This document shows, piece after piece, positions 1 through 11,053 of a stretch of DNA of 54,771 bases. Origin of the DNA: Tieghemiomyces parasiticus (Eukaryota; Kickxellomycota; Dimargaritomycetes; Dimargaritales; Dimargaritaceae); contig JANBPT010000219.1 of the NCBI GenBank assembly GCA_027575765.1, positions 1-54,771 of the forward strand, in the 5' to 3' direction. Position 1 is the stretch's first letter. Every line of letters begins with the position of its first letter. The notes beneath the pieces are model-generated. The model was not told the DNA's origin. It saw only the letters and a list, made by a program, of their open reading frames with translations, and did no database searches. Position numbers and translations under genes: made by a program.

Positions 1-881
1 CTGAACTTGTTGCCTTCCTTGTCCGACAGTTCCACCAGCAAGGTAAGCGCCGTGTCTCCCACGTCGGTCAGCGTGATGAACTTGTACGGGAGAACGACTT
101 CAGCTTGGCCCGGCAGTTTGGTGGTGAAACGAGCAGGTTCCAACTATTCAAGAGGGCGACAGTAGGGAGTGGTAGTGGTGTTGTGGTGAAGAAGAGACGC
201 CATAAGACAAAAGCTGGGAGACGCGGTGGTATGCATGTGTGGTGCCGGAAAGGTTAGAAGCGCATAAGCGGGGCAGGATGACTTACCGTGCGCAGGGGCT
301 TGGAATGGTCGTAGACATTGTACAGGAAGCCACGAATACGGTCAATCACGTAGGGACGCTCCTCCTGGTTGGCCACGGTGACGGTCAGGCGGTTGGCGTT
401 GCTGTTCACGATGGCTGTAGTGGGTACGCCACGTCATCGAAGGGGGGAGGTTGGCGATAGAGTAAAGCGAATAAAAGGAGAGAGGGGAGGGTAGTCAGCC
501 AGAGGTATCGCGGCAAGAAACCAACCCAGATCATCTGTAGGTCAAGGCCGACCGCATAGGATTGGGTACTTACTATTGGCATAGCGAGAGGAGAACTCCG
601 TGGTCAGGCCGAGTTGGGGCTCAGGGGCGATTTCGACAGCTAACAGTGGAGTTGAACGATAGTTGATCCACACGGTGGCCAGTGCAGTCAGCGCGTGCAA
701 GTTAGTAAAAGCATGGCAGAAGTGACGAGCCGTCGTGACCTACACAGGTATCGAGCCTGGGATATCTGTCACGTAGATGACAAGGTCTGATAATGTAAGA
801 CGTACCGTGGACGGTCGGGCAAAACACGGTCAGGGCCAAGACGAGGAGGGCCGCGAGGGATTGCTTGGTGACGGTCAACAT
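1..881 (-). CDS. SSR1: TRAP-alpha (signal sequence receptor alpha)-like protein, 3' end missing
   Basis: This looks like the alpha subunit of the translocon-associated protein complex (fungal Irc22-like), an ER membrane protein next to the Sec61 channel. I join four exons on the minus strand: 881-806, 639-574, 414-287 and 143-1. Each boundary has GT/AG and the phases add up to 90 codons at the third junction. The ATG at 881-879 opens a clear signal peptide (MLTVTKQSLAALLVLAL). The lumenal part carries segments resembling the TRAP-alpha beta-sandwich, including LTVTVANQEERPYVIDRIRG and LPYKFITLTDVGDTALTL. The C-terminal membrane segment lies off the left edge. The gene is divergent from the Alba gene at 1506. 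The identification rests on remembered similarity to animal TRAP-alpha; the exon structure is secure. Confidence 0.72.
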
Positions 882-1505
882 GGCGGCGCAAATGGGGGCG
901 TCGTCTGAGCTGACGGGTGGGGTGACATTTTTGTGACAAGGGAGGGGGGCTGGTGATGCATTCGTTAGTTCATCCATATGACGCGACGGATAAGGCCTTC
1001 TTCATTTAGAGGCGCGCTCGGGCTTCCGTAAGCCAGGCGGCTCCTTGGCGTGGTGGTGTAGGATCCTTACAACTAAGGGGATGGCGGGGAGTATGGGGGA
1101 TAAAGGTAAGAGATTAGCGGAAGGATAGAACGAAGAAATGTGACGACCAGTGGGGTGGCGGGATTGTGCGGGTCTTGAGTGAGCACATCGGTCGCACCGT
1201 CATGGTGATGAGCACCTGAGCCCGATCGCCCCTTAACTCACAAGGTCTTGGTACACGTTGGACCTGCCTAGCCAACGCGTGGGCGCTGGGTGGGGACTGG
1301 GTTTCAGACGCAGCGGATAGTTGCCCCGGCTCCCTAGCCTGTGGTGAAATTTTATTGCCCCCTAATCGCTAGCTGCTCTCCCGATTCGTAGGCCGATACG
1401 AGTCCTGTCGAGCAAGGCATTCCATGCGAGCCTCATTCCTACGTCCTTCCTTTATCTCACCATTCCCTTAGCCCCGTTCCCTTTTGACCACTGTACTGTA
1501 ACGCC
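882..1505. other. Shared divergent promoter region between TRAP-alpha and Alba genes
   Basis: These 624 bases separate two divergently transcribed starts and contain no convincing coding frame. The right part is pyrimidine-rich, as is usual upstream of the start codons in this window. I see no clear TATA box. Confidence 0.5.
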
Positions 1506-2144
1506 ATGGGCAAATTGAAAGTAAAAAAACGCTCCGCTGCCGCCGAGCCGGAAAAACCCAAGAACGAGATCACCATCACGAGCCACGGCAAGATTCGTAG
1601 CTTTGTCCAATACGCCTTGAAGCTGCTCCAGGTAAGTATTGTACCAGCGACTCCGAGACTGGGTCCCGCGTCAAGTTGTCCCTTAATATCTCCCTTCTCT
1701 TCCCTTCGTTCCCTGGCACCTAACGTTGACTAGCATATCCCTACATGTGCCTCCCCTCGTTTTTTCGGCCCTTAGTCCACGAACCCCGTCTATACCGAAG
1801 TGGTGGTGGTTGCCGAGGGTAAAGGCACAATCCGAGGGATTACGGTGTCTGAACTCATTCGGCGCTACCACCCAGGCCTTCACCAGTACACCGTCCTGAC
1901 CGACCGGGTCCGCCGGTCAATCCCGGTCGCCGAAGTTAAAGCTGCGGCTAACCCATTCGCTATGGAAGCCTCCCTTCCAAGTCAGCCAAGCTTAGCCGGT
2001 TCCGCCGCCACAGCATCGAAACCGGAACCCCAGGAAAAGCGGATCGTCCCGGAGCTTCGGATATATCTGTGTAAGAAGCCCTGCCCAGCTTACGACGCGA
2101 CGGGTGCCTACCAGCCACCCCGTGGTAAATTGGGTACAGTGTGA
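1506..2144 (+). CDS. Alba-domain DNA/RNA-binding protein (Rpp25-like)
   Basis: Two exons, 1506-1631 and 1776-2144, give a 164-residue protein. The intron has GTAAGT at its start and TTAG at its end, and exon 1 is exactly 42 codons. Residues about 20-80 form an Alba domain, with ITITSHGKIRSFVQYALKLL at the start, then VVVVAEGKGTIRGITVSELI and PGLHQYT. After a low-complexity Ser/Ala linker, the C-terminal strand (PELRIYLCKKP) ends in a YQPP motif as in eukaryotic Alba proteins. Members of this family bind RNA; one branch (Rpp25/Pop6) belongs to RNase P and MRP, others act on mRNA. Which branch this is cannot be decided here. Confidence 0.8.
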
Positions 2145-2709
2145 ATGTGATGTAGTGGGTAGTTTTTTTTGGCAATAAATATGGGGTCATATTATAAGGC
2201 AAGGTCCTAAATGGTCGGGCGTAGATGCGGGTAGGATGCGACAATATGGAGACTCAACGATTACTTAGGGTTCAAGTCCTTGGGCACACTTGACCATGAA
2301 GACTACAAATATTCCCTCCTTGGTAAACGATCAAACCATTAGAAAATAATATCACGTGACTAATAAATCGGTGCCCTTTCCCAGGCGAAAAGGGGTATGG
2401 GTAGTTGGCCAGAACTCAAGGCCGACCTCCCGCCATGATGATTGCTAGGAACTTGCTTATTTTCTGTCCGAAGCGAGCAAGCCGATGGCCCCGTGTTGCC
2501 CATAACGCTTTTTTTTTTTGCACTGTCAGTCCAGCTTCAAGCTACAGTTTGTGAACTCCAGGTCCTTATGAAAAGTACACTCTAAATTGGGTCATATCGG
2601 TTCAAGTACTCAACCGTCAACCTCGAATTCTTTCCACCGGCCCTGCCTTCCCCTCACCCAACTCGATTCCCTACCCTAGTCTTCTATTTCATTTTCAGGC
2701 CTGGGCAAC
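2145..2709. other. Intergenic region upstream of NOP14
   Basis: I find no gene in these 565 bases. There are T-rich tracts near 2163 and 2509, and a pyrimidine-rich stretch just before the NOP14 start. A tRNA-like B-box motif near 2269 was examined and rejected. Confidence 0.5.
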
Positions 2710-5700
2710 ATGGGTCTTCCCGCGCCCCCCAAATCGAATCAGTCGGCGCTGAAGCGTCTCCGCAGCACCATCAAGGATGCCGGGCTCGCTCAGGGTAACA
2801 ACAAAATTAAGAAAAAGGGCAAGTTCAAGGGCAAGGGCTCAGCAGCCGCGTCCGAACAGTCGGCGCATGCCCGCAAGGCACGCCTCGAAGCGATCAGCAA
2901 CATGTTCAACCCGTTCGAGACCAAAGTCAACCGGGGGGCCAAAACCAAGGTGCTAGGCCGTAAGTTGAAAGGCGAGACCGGACGGCCTAGCGTGTCGAAG
3001 CAGGCCGGTATCGATAACCGCAAAAAGACCATCCTGGTCGAGTGGCAAAATCGGAACCGCAGCGGTGGGTTGATCGACCGGCGGTTTGGTGAGAATAATC
3101 CGCACCTGACCCCTGAGGAAAAAATGATGGAGCGGTTTACGCGGGAGCAGCAGGTAAGCCCTACGATCCGATTGCACGGGCATGAAGGGATAGGAAATGG
3201 CCACTTGTACCATTGCTTCCAGAGTAGTTTCCGCAAGTCGCTGATGTCTAACCATAGCTTTATTTTCACGCGTACGATTTCAACCGGTACCGACCCTCTA
3301 CTTCATAGAAATCCCTGCGCAACGCCGAATCGTTTAACCTCGAGGACGAGGAGGAGCTTACGCACATGGGCCAATCCCTGGCAGACATTGATGACTTTAA
3401 TGAGGAAGGCCTGCGTCCCTCAGATGACGAGGAAATGGACCCTGATGGTAAGTACACAAAGGAAATCATTGTCATCCCCCTCCAGTAGTCATTCGCAGAA
3501 GCATCAACATTACGCGAACGCGTAAGCGCACCAATGCCCTATGACCAGCGCTAACTTCTTCCTCACGCTTCGTTACCCATTTATTCCCCACTCACTAGGT
3601 GCCATCGATAAACGCACGGTGCTCCATGCTCACTTTGGCGGTTTCGGCGCCAACGAGGAGAGTCCAATGGAGAATCACCAGCACAAAAAGTCGAAGCAGG
3701 AGGTGATGCGCGAGCTGATCGCCAAGAGCAAGCAGCACAAGGCTGACCGCCAAATGCAGAAAGAAGAGGACGACGAGATGCGCGCAGAGCTCGACGAGGA
3801 CCTCAAGGATATCCACGGGCTCCTCCTCTCGGGTCGCGCCGTTGAAGGTGAGGGCATGACCCCAGCCGCCACAGGCCAGTTTGGCAGCGCTCCGCTCGCT
3901 GATCAGGACACCGACTACAACGCCTACCTACTCGACCTTGCCCGCGAACGTCGCGCTCTGCCTTCTGACCGTCTCAAGACCGAGGAAGAGGTCCTCATGG
4001 AGGCCAAGGCTCAACTCGAACGTGCTGAACGCCACCGTCAGCGCCGGATGGTTGGCGAGCCGTCCGACACCGAACCCGAGGATGGCAGCAGCAGCAGTGA
4101 CAGCGACAGCGACGGAGAGGATGGCAAAAAGTCTCGCAAACGCCGGCGCCTGGAACGTGCCCAGGCTGCGAAGCGTCGTGCCCCCCAGGGCGACGACCTT
4201 AGCGACGACTACGAGGATGATGACAGGGATGATAAGACCCACGTGACCTTCACCGTCAGTAAGGGCCTCCAGCTGCGAAACGCCAAGGGGCAGGTAATCG
4301 AACAGGACTCGAGCGACGAGAGCGAAGACGAGAGCGATGAGGAGGATAGCGACGTGGAGGGCGACTCGGACCTCAATGCCGACGGCAGTGACCTGGAATC
4401 TTCGGACGATGAGGCGCCAGCCCGCCGTCGCCCGTCAGCAGCCATTGACCAGGATGGGTTCTCGGATGACTCCGATAATGACGATGGGGACGCCCCCGCC
4501 AAGTCGCAAGCCAAATCTGCCATTGTGCCGGCCCCTGGGCCGCGTCGGTTCACAGGTACCCCTGTGCCTCCCAAGTCCAAGGATGACGCCCTTCCGTTCA
4601 CCTTTCCGGCGCCGGAAACCTACGAGGACCTCGCTGACCTCCTCGAGGGTTGGTCGCTCGAGCAACAGGCCACAATCCTGGAGCGTCTGCGTACGCTTTA
4701 CCACGTGCAATTGGACCCCAAGAACAAACAGCGGCTCCAGAACCTACTCCGGGCCCTCTATGTCCACGTCCATACCCTCGCCTCGGACCCGCCCACCGCC
4801 ACTTCCGACGCGTCAGCGCCCTCTCTCGTCAAGACTATAAACGTCTTTGTCCGCCACCTCACCGAACTCGCCCCGATCTACCCCGAAGTGGTGGGTGAAC
4901 TCGCCCGGGAGCAACTGCGCAACTTCCACGAGGAACTCACCACCCGGCTTCAGAACCGCGCGAGCGGTAATGGGGAAGACGATGGAGACGTATTCCCCGA
5001 GACCACCGACTTGATCCAGTTCAAGTTGATCGCCCAGATCATGTCGGCGTCCGATTTGCAGCATCCTGTCATCACACCCATGCAGCTCGTCATGGCCCAA
5101 TACCTCCAGCAGTACCCTATTCGCCACCCAGCGGATGTGAAGGCCGGTCTATTTATGTGCTCTCTGCTAATCGACATTCAGAAACTGGCCCGCCGGTTCG
5201 TGCCCGAGGTGTACAACTACCTCGCGTCGGTGCTCCATGCCTTCTATGACCCAGTCATCATCGAGGCCGAGGCCAACGGCGGCGACGAAGCCCAGTCGGT
5301 CACCTCGCAAAGCAAGCAACAGGTAGAGGTGCGGTCGTCCGACCGTTTCCTGTACCCAAGGATTTCGGCGGCCACCCGGAACCTGGCCTTCCTGCGTATG
5401 GACCTGGACGGCGAGACCACGTGGGCAAATGTGGAATTCCGGAAACTCCGTCCCTTTGGGGATGAGGCTGAGGAGGAGAAGGCCGATGGCACCGATAAGA
5501 CTGCGACGACCCCGGCCGTCTCCCGCGCGACCCGAGTGGCCTTACTGGGTACCACCGTTCAGCTCCTCGGTCGGGCTGCGCAGACCTGGGCGGGGCTGCC
5601 GAGCTATCCGGAACTCTTCGGCCCGCTGGTTGACTATCTCCGGGCCTTCCCCGTCTCCCTCCTCCACACCGCTACCCTCCGTCCGCACTTCGACACGCTG

Positions 5701-6105
5701 CGGTCTAAACTCGACGCCCAGCTCGCCCAGGCCCTCCGCATGCGGCGCCGCACCCCGCTCCAATTGCAGAAACACAAGGCCATAGCCATCCCGTCCTACG
5801 CTCCGCGCTTCCACGAGAACTATAGCCTGGACCGTCACTACAACAACAGTGGCGACCGTGCGTTCGCCGAGCGCCAGAAACTGACCCGTCAGATCAAGAA
5901 GGAGGCCCGTGGCGCCGCTCGCGAAATCCGAAAGGACACCAACTTCATCCAGACCGAACGTATCCGGGAGGTCAAGGAAAAAGACGAGGCGTACAAACAG
6001 CACATCAAGAAGGTTATGGGTTCGCTACATTCCCAGAGGGAAGAGTTTACTCAGCTGGATAATGTGCGGATGAAGGACAAGCGCAAGAAGCGTCTGCAGC
6101 GGTAG
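2710..6105 (+). CDS. NOP14: Nucleolar protein 14 (NOP14), SSU processome component
   Basis: Nop14 is a component of the small-subunit processome and is needed for 18S rRNA maturation and nuclear export of 40S precursors. Three exons (2710-3153, 3309-3447, 3599-6105) join in phase to 1029 residues, longer than the roughly 810-860 of yeast and human. The N-terminus has a basic stretch and the family signature around SNMFNPFETKVNRGAKTKVL and FGENNPHLTPEEKMMERFTR. A long acidic Ser/Asp/Glu region spans about residues 320-470. The C-terminus is rich in Lys/Arg (ending MKDKRKKRLQR) with the typical HKAIAIPSYAPRFHENYS segment before it. The extra length lies mainly in the acidic region. Identity is firm. 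Confidence 0.95.
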
Positions 6106-6684
6106 AGTTTTACCTGTACTCCCTGTGCATTCTATTCCTATATTTCTTATCACTCTTCGTACTGCGCTACCGTGTGCCATCGGTTCAAATTTACAGCCCC
6201 CAATATATTGGCTTATTAAATCCATTCATCAAGCGGAGCAGAAGGTCGTCCCTAAAGATCAAGACAACGTTTAATGGCTAGATATTTACGCGAAATAGAA
6301 ATGTGCCACGGACAAATGACGTGACTTAGTGCAAACGAGCGTACGCCAGACTCAGTTTGTGGCGAGTGGTAGGAATGGTCGGCGCGTTAATGCGGATGGT
6401 GGTCAAAGTTTGGGCGGTTGGCAAGCGCAGAGACTTACCCGTGGGCCGTCACAGCCCTTCGGCGATCAGCCAATCTGCTCCGCTGCCTTCCTCCCTTTTT
6501 TTCCTTCACTTCGCGCGCTTTACAGCCTTACTCCCTGTCTTTCAGATTGTCATTGTCCACTTGTACCTTGTCTTTATTTTTTGTTAACCTATTACCGATT
6601 CCCAGGAATACCTTTTGCCGCCCTCGGATCACGTCGACGCGCCGTCCATTTCATCCTCCAGACCGCATTCCCAGCTTTGACACG
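6106..6684. other. Intergenic region between NOP14 and CBP80 genes
   Basis: These 579 bases hold the NOP14 3' flank and the CBP80 5' flank. The CBP80 frame stays open upstream to about 6418 but shows no family similarity. A sequence resembling a splice acceptor (TTAACCTATTACC then CCCAG) occurs at about 6584-6605, so a 5' UTR intron is possible. Confidence 0.45.
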
Positions 6685-9600
6685 ATGGACCCCACCCGTT
6701 CGAACGGTGACCAGGCCATGCAGGTGGACCAGTTTGGTCGCGCCGTCCGTCGGCCAGGCCATGGCCACCGCAACAAACCCTATGACCGCCCCGGAAACCG
6801 TCCCGGCGGTGGCTACCGCGGCGGCCGTGGCGGCGGTCGTTACAACAACTCGCGCCCCACCGCCCAAGACCTCCACCGGGTCGAAGTGGAGGAGTTGGAG
6901 AAGCGCCTGACATCGCTCATCATCAAGATCGGGGACAAGTTGGGATCTGGCCTGGCCTTCAATCTGGAGGCCCTGGCCGGGGTGCTAGCCAAGGACTACG
7001 ACGCTCACTCTACCGTGGTGCTACGCGCGTTCCAGGGGGTGGTAACCGAATTACCTATGAAGACCGAGACGTACGCCACGCTGGTTGGACTGCTCAATGT
7101 GCGCCAGCCGGCTATCGCCCGTGCCGTGGTTGACATGGCCTGGGAGCAGCTCGTCGGGTGCGCCCGCGAGTACCGCCGCTGGAAGGTAGTCAAGCTGTGG
7201 CTGCGGTTTTTCGCCCTCCTGGTACCGGTGCGGGCCATCACTGCCGCAACCTTCGTGGAGCTGCTCGGTGAGTTTACGAACGCCGTCTTGCGCGATGACC
7301 CGGAACTTCAGGATCCGAAACGCGCCGACGCCCTCCTCTACACCGTCGCTGTCACCCTACCCTACGTGGGCCGCGAACTCCAAGGCCAGACCCCCGCCGA
7401 ATTTGAAGCCCTGCTGGGGAACCTCCACGCCTATGCGCGTCGGCCCAACTCTCGCCCGCGCCCCGAGATTCTGACCGTGTTCCCCGGCCTCCCTGACAAC
7501 TTCACTTCCACCGTCCAGGCCCAGTCGCCCGCCCCGTACTACCAGTACCAGACCAATCCTTTCGGGTACGTGATGGACCGTCTGGCCCAGCTAGCCGCTC
7601 GTCAGTGGGAGACTCCACTGGTGCACCGTACCTATCTGGGCTTCACCGAGGCCCTACAGGCAGCCGAGCCTATCGACCTCCCACTGGCTGCCCTGTCTCT
7701 GCCTGCCCCGTCCAACCCGTACATTCTGGCGGCCGCCCCCGAAGAGGCCGACGCAGAGACCGCGGAGGTCCCGCTTACCACTAACCCTGGAGAGACCCTG
7801 AGCGCCCAGATTCAGCCCCTTCAGGCCGCTCTGCGCGCCGGCTACGCCTCCAAGTCCCGCTACGGCCACGTCATCCCCACCCCGTGGGTCCCGGTAGTGG
7901 CCGATCCCGATCCGGAACGTCTTGTCGAGCACTTTCTGGTGTACGACCTCATCCTTGACATTACCGACATTTTCCATGTCAACCGCCGCGACGCCGCCAC
8001 ATTCCTGGTCAACCTTCCAGGGTATCTGCCGGAAAGTGTTTGGTGCCGCCCAGCCTCCGCCACCGAGACGACGACCGGCGGTCAGGACGACCCGATGGCA
8101 GAGACTGCCCCCGCCAAGGTCGGCGAAATGGCCCCGCCGCTGGCTATCGACCAGATGGTGGTCGGCGCCCTCTTCTCGCGCCTGTTTGAACTGCCCTCCC
8201 CGCCCCACAAGGCCGTGTACTACGCCGCACTGGCCATCGAGCTGTGTAAATTGTCGGGCGACCGCATGCTTCCGGGCATCGCTGCGACTGTCACACGGCT
8301 CTTCCAGACTCTGCCGTGCGCGGTCCCGTGGACGCATCTCACGCCTGAGACCGCGGTGGCCGACGATGATGCCGGGTCAACCCCGGCTGCCCTAGAGCTG
8401 GTGGCCCGGGACGCCACTGCCAGCGTGGCCTGGGATGCCGAATGTATCCACCGGTTGGCCGACTGGTTCGCCATGTATCTCAGCAACTGCGGCTACACCT
8501 GGAAGTGGACCGACTGGGCACCAGTGCTGACATCATGCCAGCCGGCATCGCCGGCCCTGGTCTTCACCCGTGAGGTGCTCTACAAGTGCATCCGCCTGTC
8601 CTACTTTGACCGTGTCAAGATCACCGTGCCTGATGATCTCCAGTCCGTCGTCCTACCCCCTGTATCACTGGAACCTCAGTTCCGCTACCGTAACGCCGCC
8701 GGGGAACCCGCCGTCGACGCCGACGGTAACCCGTTGCTCCCGGAACCCGTCCGCGAGTTCGCCGCTGAGCTTATCAATCACCTGCAGCGGAAAGAATCAG
8801 TTGAGTCCCTTCAGGCATTTATCGAGGCTGCCTATGGGACCACCCTGGCCGGGATCCCTGTGGCCGAACTGCGCCCGATCGCCACAGCTGCTGCGGGCGT
8901 GTATGCCCAAAGTGCCGCGGCCGCCCTGGGCCAGCCAGGCCACCAGCCCGCGCTTGAGGATCTAGCTACTGAGGCCAACGCCCTCCCGCGCGTGGTCCGC
9001 GACGTGTTTGTCCAGACCATCCTCTACCTGGGTAGCAAATCGTTCAGCCACATGCTCAACGTGATTGAGCGTTACCTCCCTCTCCTCCAGCGCTTCTCGA
9101 CCGACTCGGCGGCCAAGCTGCACATTGTGGAAATTGTCAACGAGTTTTGGGTATACAACCCGCAGTTCGTCACGATCATCATTGACAAATTGCTCAACTA
9201 CCGTGTGGTGGACCCCACCGCCGTGATTGCTTGGGCCCTCAATCCACTTCGCCTCACCTTTGAGTACCCGGCGCCGTTCTATGTATGGGAGATCCTCCGC
9301 AACACCGTACACAAGATTGAGTCTCGTATTGTCCAGATTGAACGGCGGCTCACCAACCAGCGGGCTCTCCTCGGCTCTAACAACAGCGGCGGCGGTGGCA
9401 CCGAAAGCATAATCCATACCGTTGACCCGTCCCTCGCTGAGACCATCGCCCGCCTCGAGGCCACCTTATCGGGTCTCCGTCTCGAGCAGAAGGAGCTACT
9501 CCTGTCCCTATTCCAGAGCTTCGTGGCCTTACTCAGCCAATTACTCCGCGAGTGCTCGGCCAATGGTGTCGACCCAACGACTTACGCTCCTTACTTGTGG

Positions 9601-9741
9601 ATCGAGGGTCGGTACCGCGAGTTCATCCGGACTTACCACGGCGGCGTCAAGCGGCTGGCTACAACGCTCGAAACCATCGTGTTCACCAACGACCTGAACC
9701 CGCAGATCATCAACGTGTTCCGTGAAGCACTGAGTCTGTAG
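6685..9741 (+). CDS. NCBP1: Nuclear cap-binding protein subunit 1 (CBP80)
   Basis: CBP80 forms the nuclear cap-binding complex with CBP20 and links capped RNA to splicing, export and decay. The single-exon frame gives 1018 residues from the ATG at 6685. I chose this start because similarity begins soon after and upstream residues look like untranslated sequence. An RGG-like segment (GGYRGGRGGGRYNN) occupies about residues 39-52. The first MIF4G domain follows, with LNVRQPAIARAVVDMAWEQL and, further on, the spacer FPGLPDNFTS. The C-terminal MIF4G-like domains include FSHMLNVIERYLPLL and NEFWVYNPQFVTIIIDKLLN, which are recognisable CBP80 segments. It is longer than yeast Cbc1 (861) and human NCBP1 (790), partly through Ala/Pro-rich insertions. 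Confidence 0.92.
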   Translation: MDPTRSNGDQAMQVDQFGRAVRRPGHGHRNKPYDRPGNRPGGGYRGGRGGGRYNNSRPTAQDLHRVEVEELEKRLTSLIIKIGDKLGSGLAFNLEALAGVLAKDYDAHSTVVLRAFQGVVTELPMKTETYATLVGLLNVRQPAIARAVVDMAWEQLVGCAREYRRWKVVKLWLRFFALLVPVRAITAATFVELLGEFTNAVLRDDPELQDPKRADALLYTVAVTLPYVGRELQGQTPAEFEALLGNLHAYARRPNSRPRPEILTVFPGLPDNFTSTVQAQSPAPYYQYQTNPFGYVMDRLAQLAARQWETPLVHRTYLGFTEALQAAEPIDLPLAALSLPAPSNPYILAAAPEEADAETAEVPLTTNPGETLSAQIQPLQAALRAGYASKSRYGHVIPTPWVPVVADPDPERLVEHFLVYDLILDITDIFHVNRRDAATFLVNLPGYLPESVWCRPASATETTTGGQDDPMAETAPAKVGEMAPPLAIDQMVVGALFSRLFELPSPPHKAVYYAALAIELCKLSGDRMLPGIAATVTRLFQTLPCAVPWTHLTPETAVADDDAGSTPAALELVARDATASVAWDAECIHRLADWFAMYLSNCGYTWKWTDWAPVLTSCQPASPALVFTREVLYKCIRLSYFDRVKITVPDDLQSVVLPPVSLEPQFRYRNAAGEPAVDADGNPLLPEPVREFAAELINHLQRKESVESLQAFIEAAYGTTLAGIPVAELRPIATAAAGVYAQSAAAALGQPGHQPALEDLATEANALPRVVRDVFVQTILYLGSKSFSHMLNVIERYLPLLQRFSTDSAAKLHIVEIVNEFWVYNPQFVTIIIDKLLNYRVVDPTAVIAWALNPLRLTFEYPAPFYVWEILRNTVHKIESRIVQIERRLTNQRALLGSNNSGGGGTESIIHTVDPSLAETIARLEATLSGLRLEQKELLLSLFQSFVALLSQLLRECSANGVDPTTYAPYLWIEGRYREFIRTYHGGVKRLATTLETIVFTNDLNPQIINVFREALSL

Positions 9742-11053
9742 GGACCGATTGTCGCGCGGAAACGTGATTATTTCTGGTCGTCGTCGTTTGACATGTCCAC
9801 TTTCATTTATGAGAATATCCTTCGTTATATGCTGTAGTAAAGTAACTGTTTTGTTTGTCGAGTTTCATTAATATCGAATGGGCCAGTACATTCGCTGGTA
9901 CCCTTCTTTACTGTGTTGCATCTGGTTTTCATTTCAGGTTAAGGTTTGTTTTCGTGCCGTTGGCCATTTTTATATAACTATATAAAGGCGCTAAAAATGT
10001 TTGCGTTTGGCGAAGATCGATGTCTCGGACGTTGGCACTATAGATGAGATGAGGGGTATCTAAGGTGAGGAATCGAACAATATAACCCTGTTTACATATG
10101 ATGCTGTGTACTTTGTACCATTCAAATCTAAATGACGTTGGCTTTAAACACCATCACTCTGGACTACTCAACAAGGTCTTGCTATCTAGCTGTCATAGCA
10201 AGGTTCTAAAGTCATTTGGCTGGAGTTTTGCGAACTCCGATTGCCAGGCATCCACGACCACCTTCAAAGTGGTGAACTGCTTACCTCTCAGCCGCGATTT
10301 GATATTTCTAAACAGTCGGAAGTCGCAGGGGGACCAGGCCAGGACTGTAGGGAGGGGCCAAATGAAGTTAGAGTTTAGAGGCGGAAGTGTAGGTATAGGT
10401 AGCTGCAGCATGGTTTAGTGATGAATTATCATGGTAGAGCCGTAGAGGATGATGATCCAGACTTCCGCGTGTCTCCACCCAGGCCTGGGCCACGGGCTTC
10501 AACCCGTGCTCCACATGGACTTTAGTGGGAACCTTGGCATCAGGGGGGCTTGACACTCAAGTGTAATAGGCCACGCCTGATGCAAAAAGTATGGTCAGAA
10601 TCATCTTGGTTGTGGTACGGCCTCGGCCGGTCTTAGTTGGGACAGGGCCGCCTTTAGGGTACCACCTCCGATGACTAGAGTCAGCAGGGGGGATCACAAA
10701 GATATACCCAAGTCTCATCACCTCCGGTGGCGACCAGTTTGCCTGTAGATATTATAAAGCACCCATTTCTCATTGTCGAGGCTTCATCTGGCCATTGCAA
10801 GCCAGGCCAACCAATGCCAGTAGAGGCTCCCCTTAGGCTGTCGGGCATACCTGGTAGCGACCAGCGTATCTTCAGTTTACACTTCCTACCTGTGAAACGT
10901 TAGCAATATTTATTTATTTTAATCCATGTGTTCATCACCCATTGAAGGCGGTCAAATTTCCAACAGTAGCTACCATAATACTCAATCACAGGCGCAAACA
11001 TAAAGATGTAATCGAGTGTTCCATTGGGCCTCGACGATCCATTGCCGTCTCAC
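9742..11053. other. Gene-poor interval carrying a transposon remnant
   Basis: This 1.3-kb gap between the CBP80 and HEM13 3' ends contains no intact gene. It is AT-richer than its neighbours. The middle (10193-10556) holds a broken mariner-type transposase, described separately; the rest shows nothing I can name. Confidence 0.5.
10193..10556 (-). mobile_element. Decayed Tc1/mariner-family transposase fragment
   Basis: Two overlapping minus-strand frames, 10556-10368 and 10411-10193, together resemble the C-terminal half of a mariner transposase. The first carries LRLYHDNSSLNHAA, matching the family's HDN block with the second catalytic Asp. The second carries AWSPCDFRLFRNIKSRLRGK, matching the SP-x-D-x-x-LF block with the third catalytic Asp. 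The spacing of the two Asp residues across the frame change is about 34-36, as expected for a DD34D element. The frame change and the lack of an N-terminal half show that it is dead. I did not find terminal inverted repeats. Confidence 0.6.

Noticed and set aside
2215..2290. tRNA-like B box (GGTTCAAGTCC) with a foldable T-arm
   Set aside because: No matching acceptor strand, A box or anticodon arm is found at the required distance upstream.
3541..3598. In-frame ATG at 3541 as a separate NOP14 start
   Set aside because: It lies in the intron; exons 1 and 2 carry conserved NOP14 sequence and join in phase at 3599.
6418..6684. 89-codon in-frame extension before the CBP80 ATG
   Set aside because: Similarity begins after the Met at 6685, and the extension looks like pyrimidine-rich leader sequence, possibly with a 5' UTR splice acceptor.
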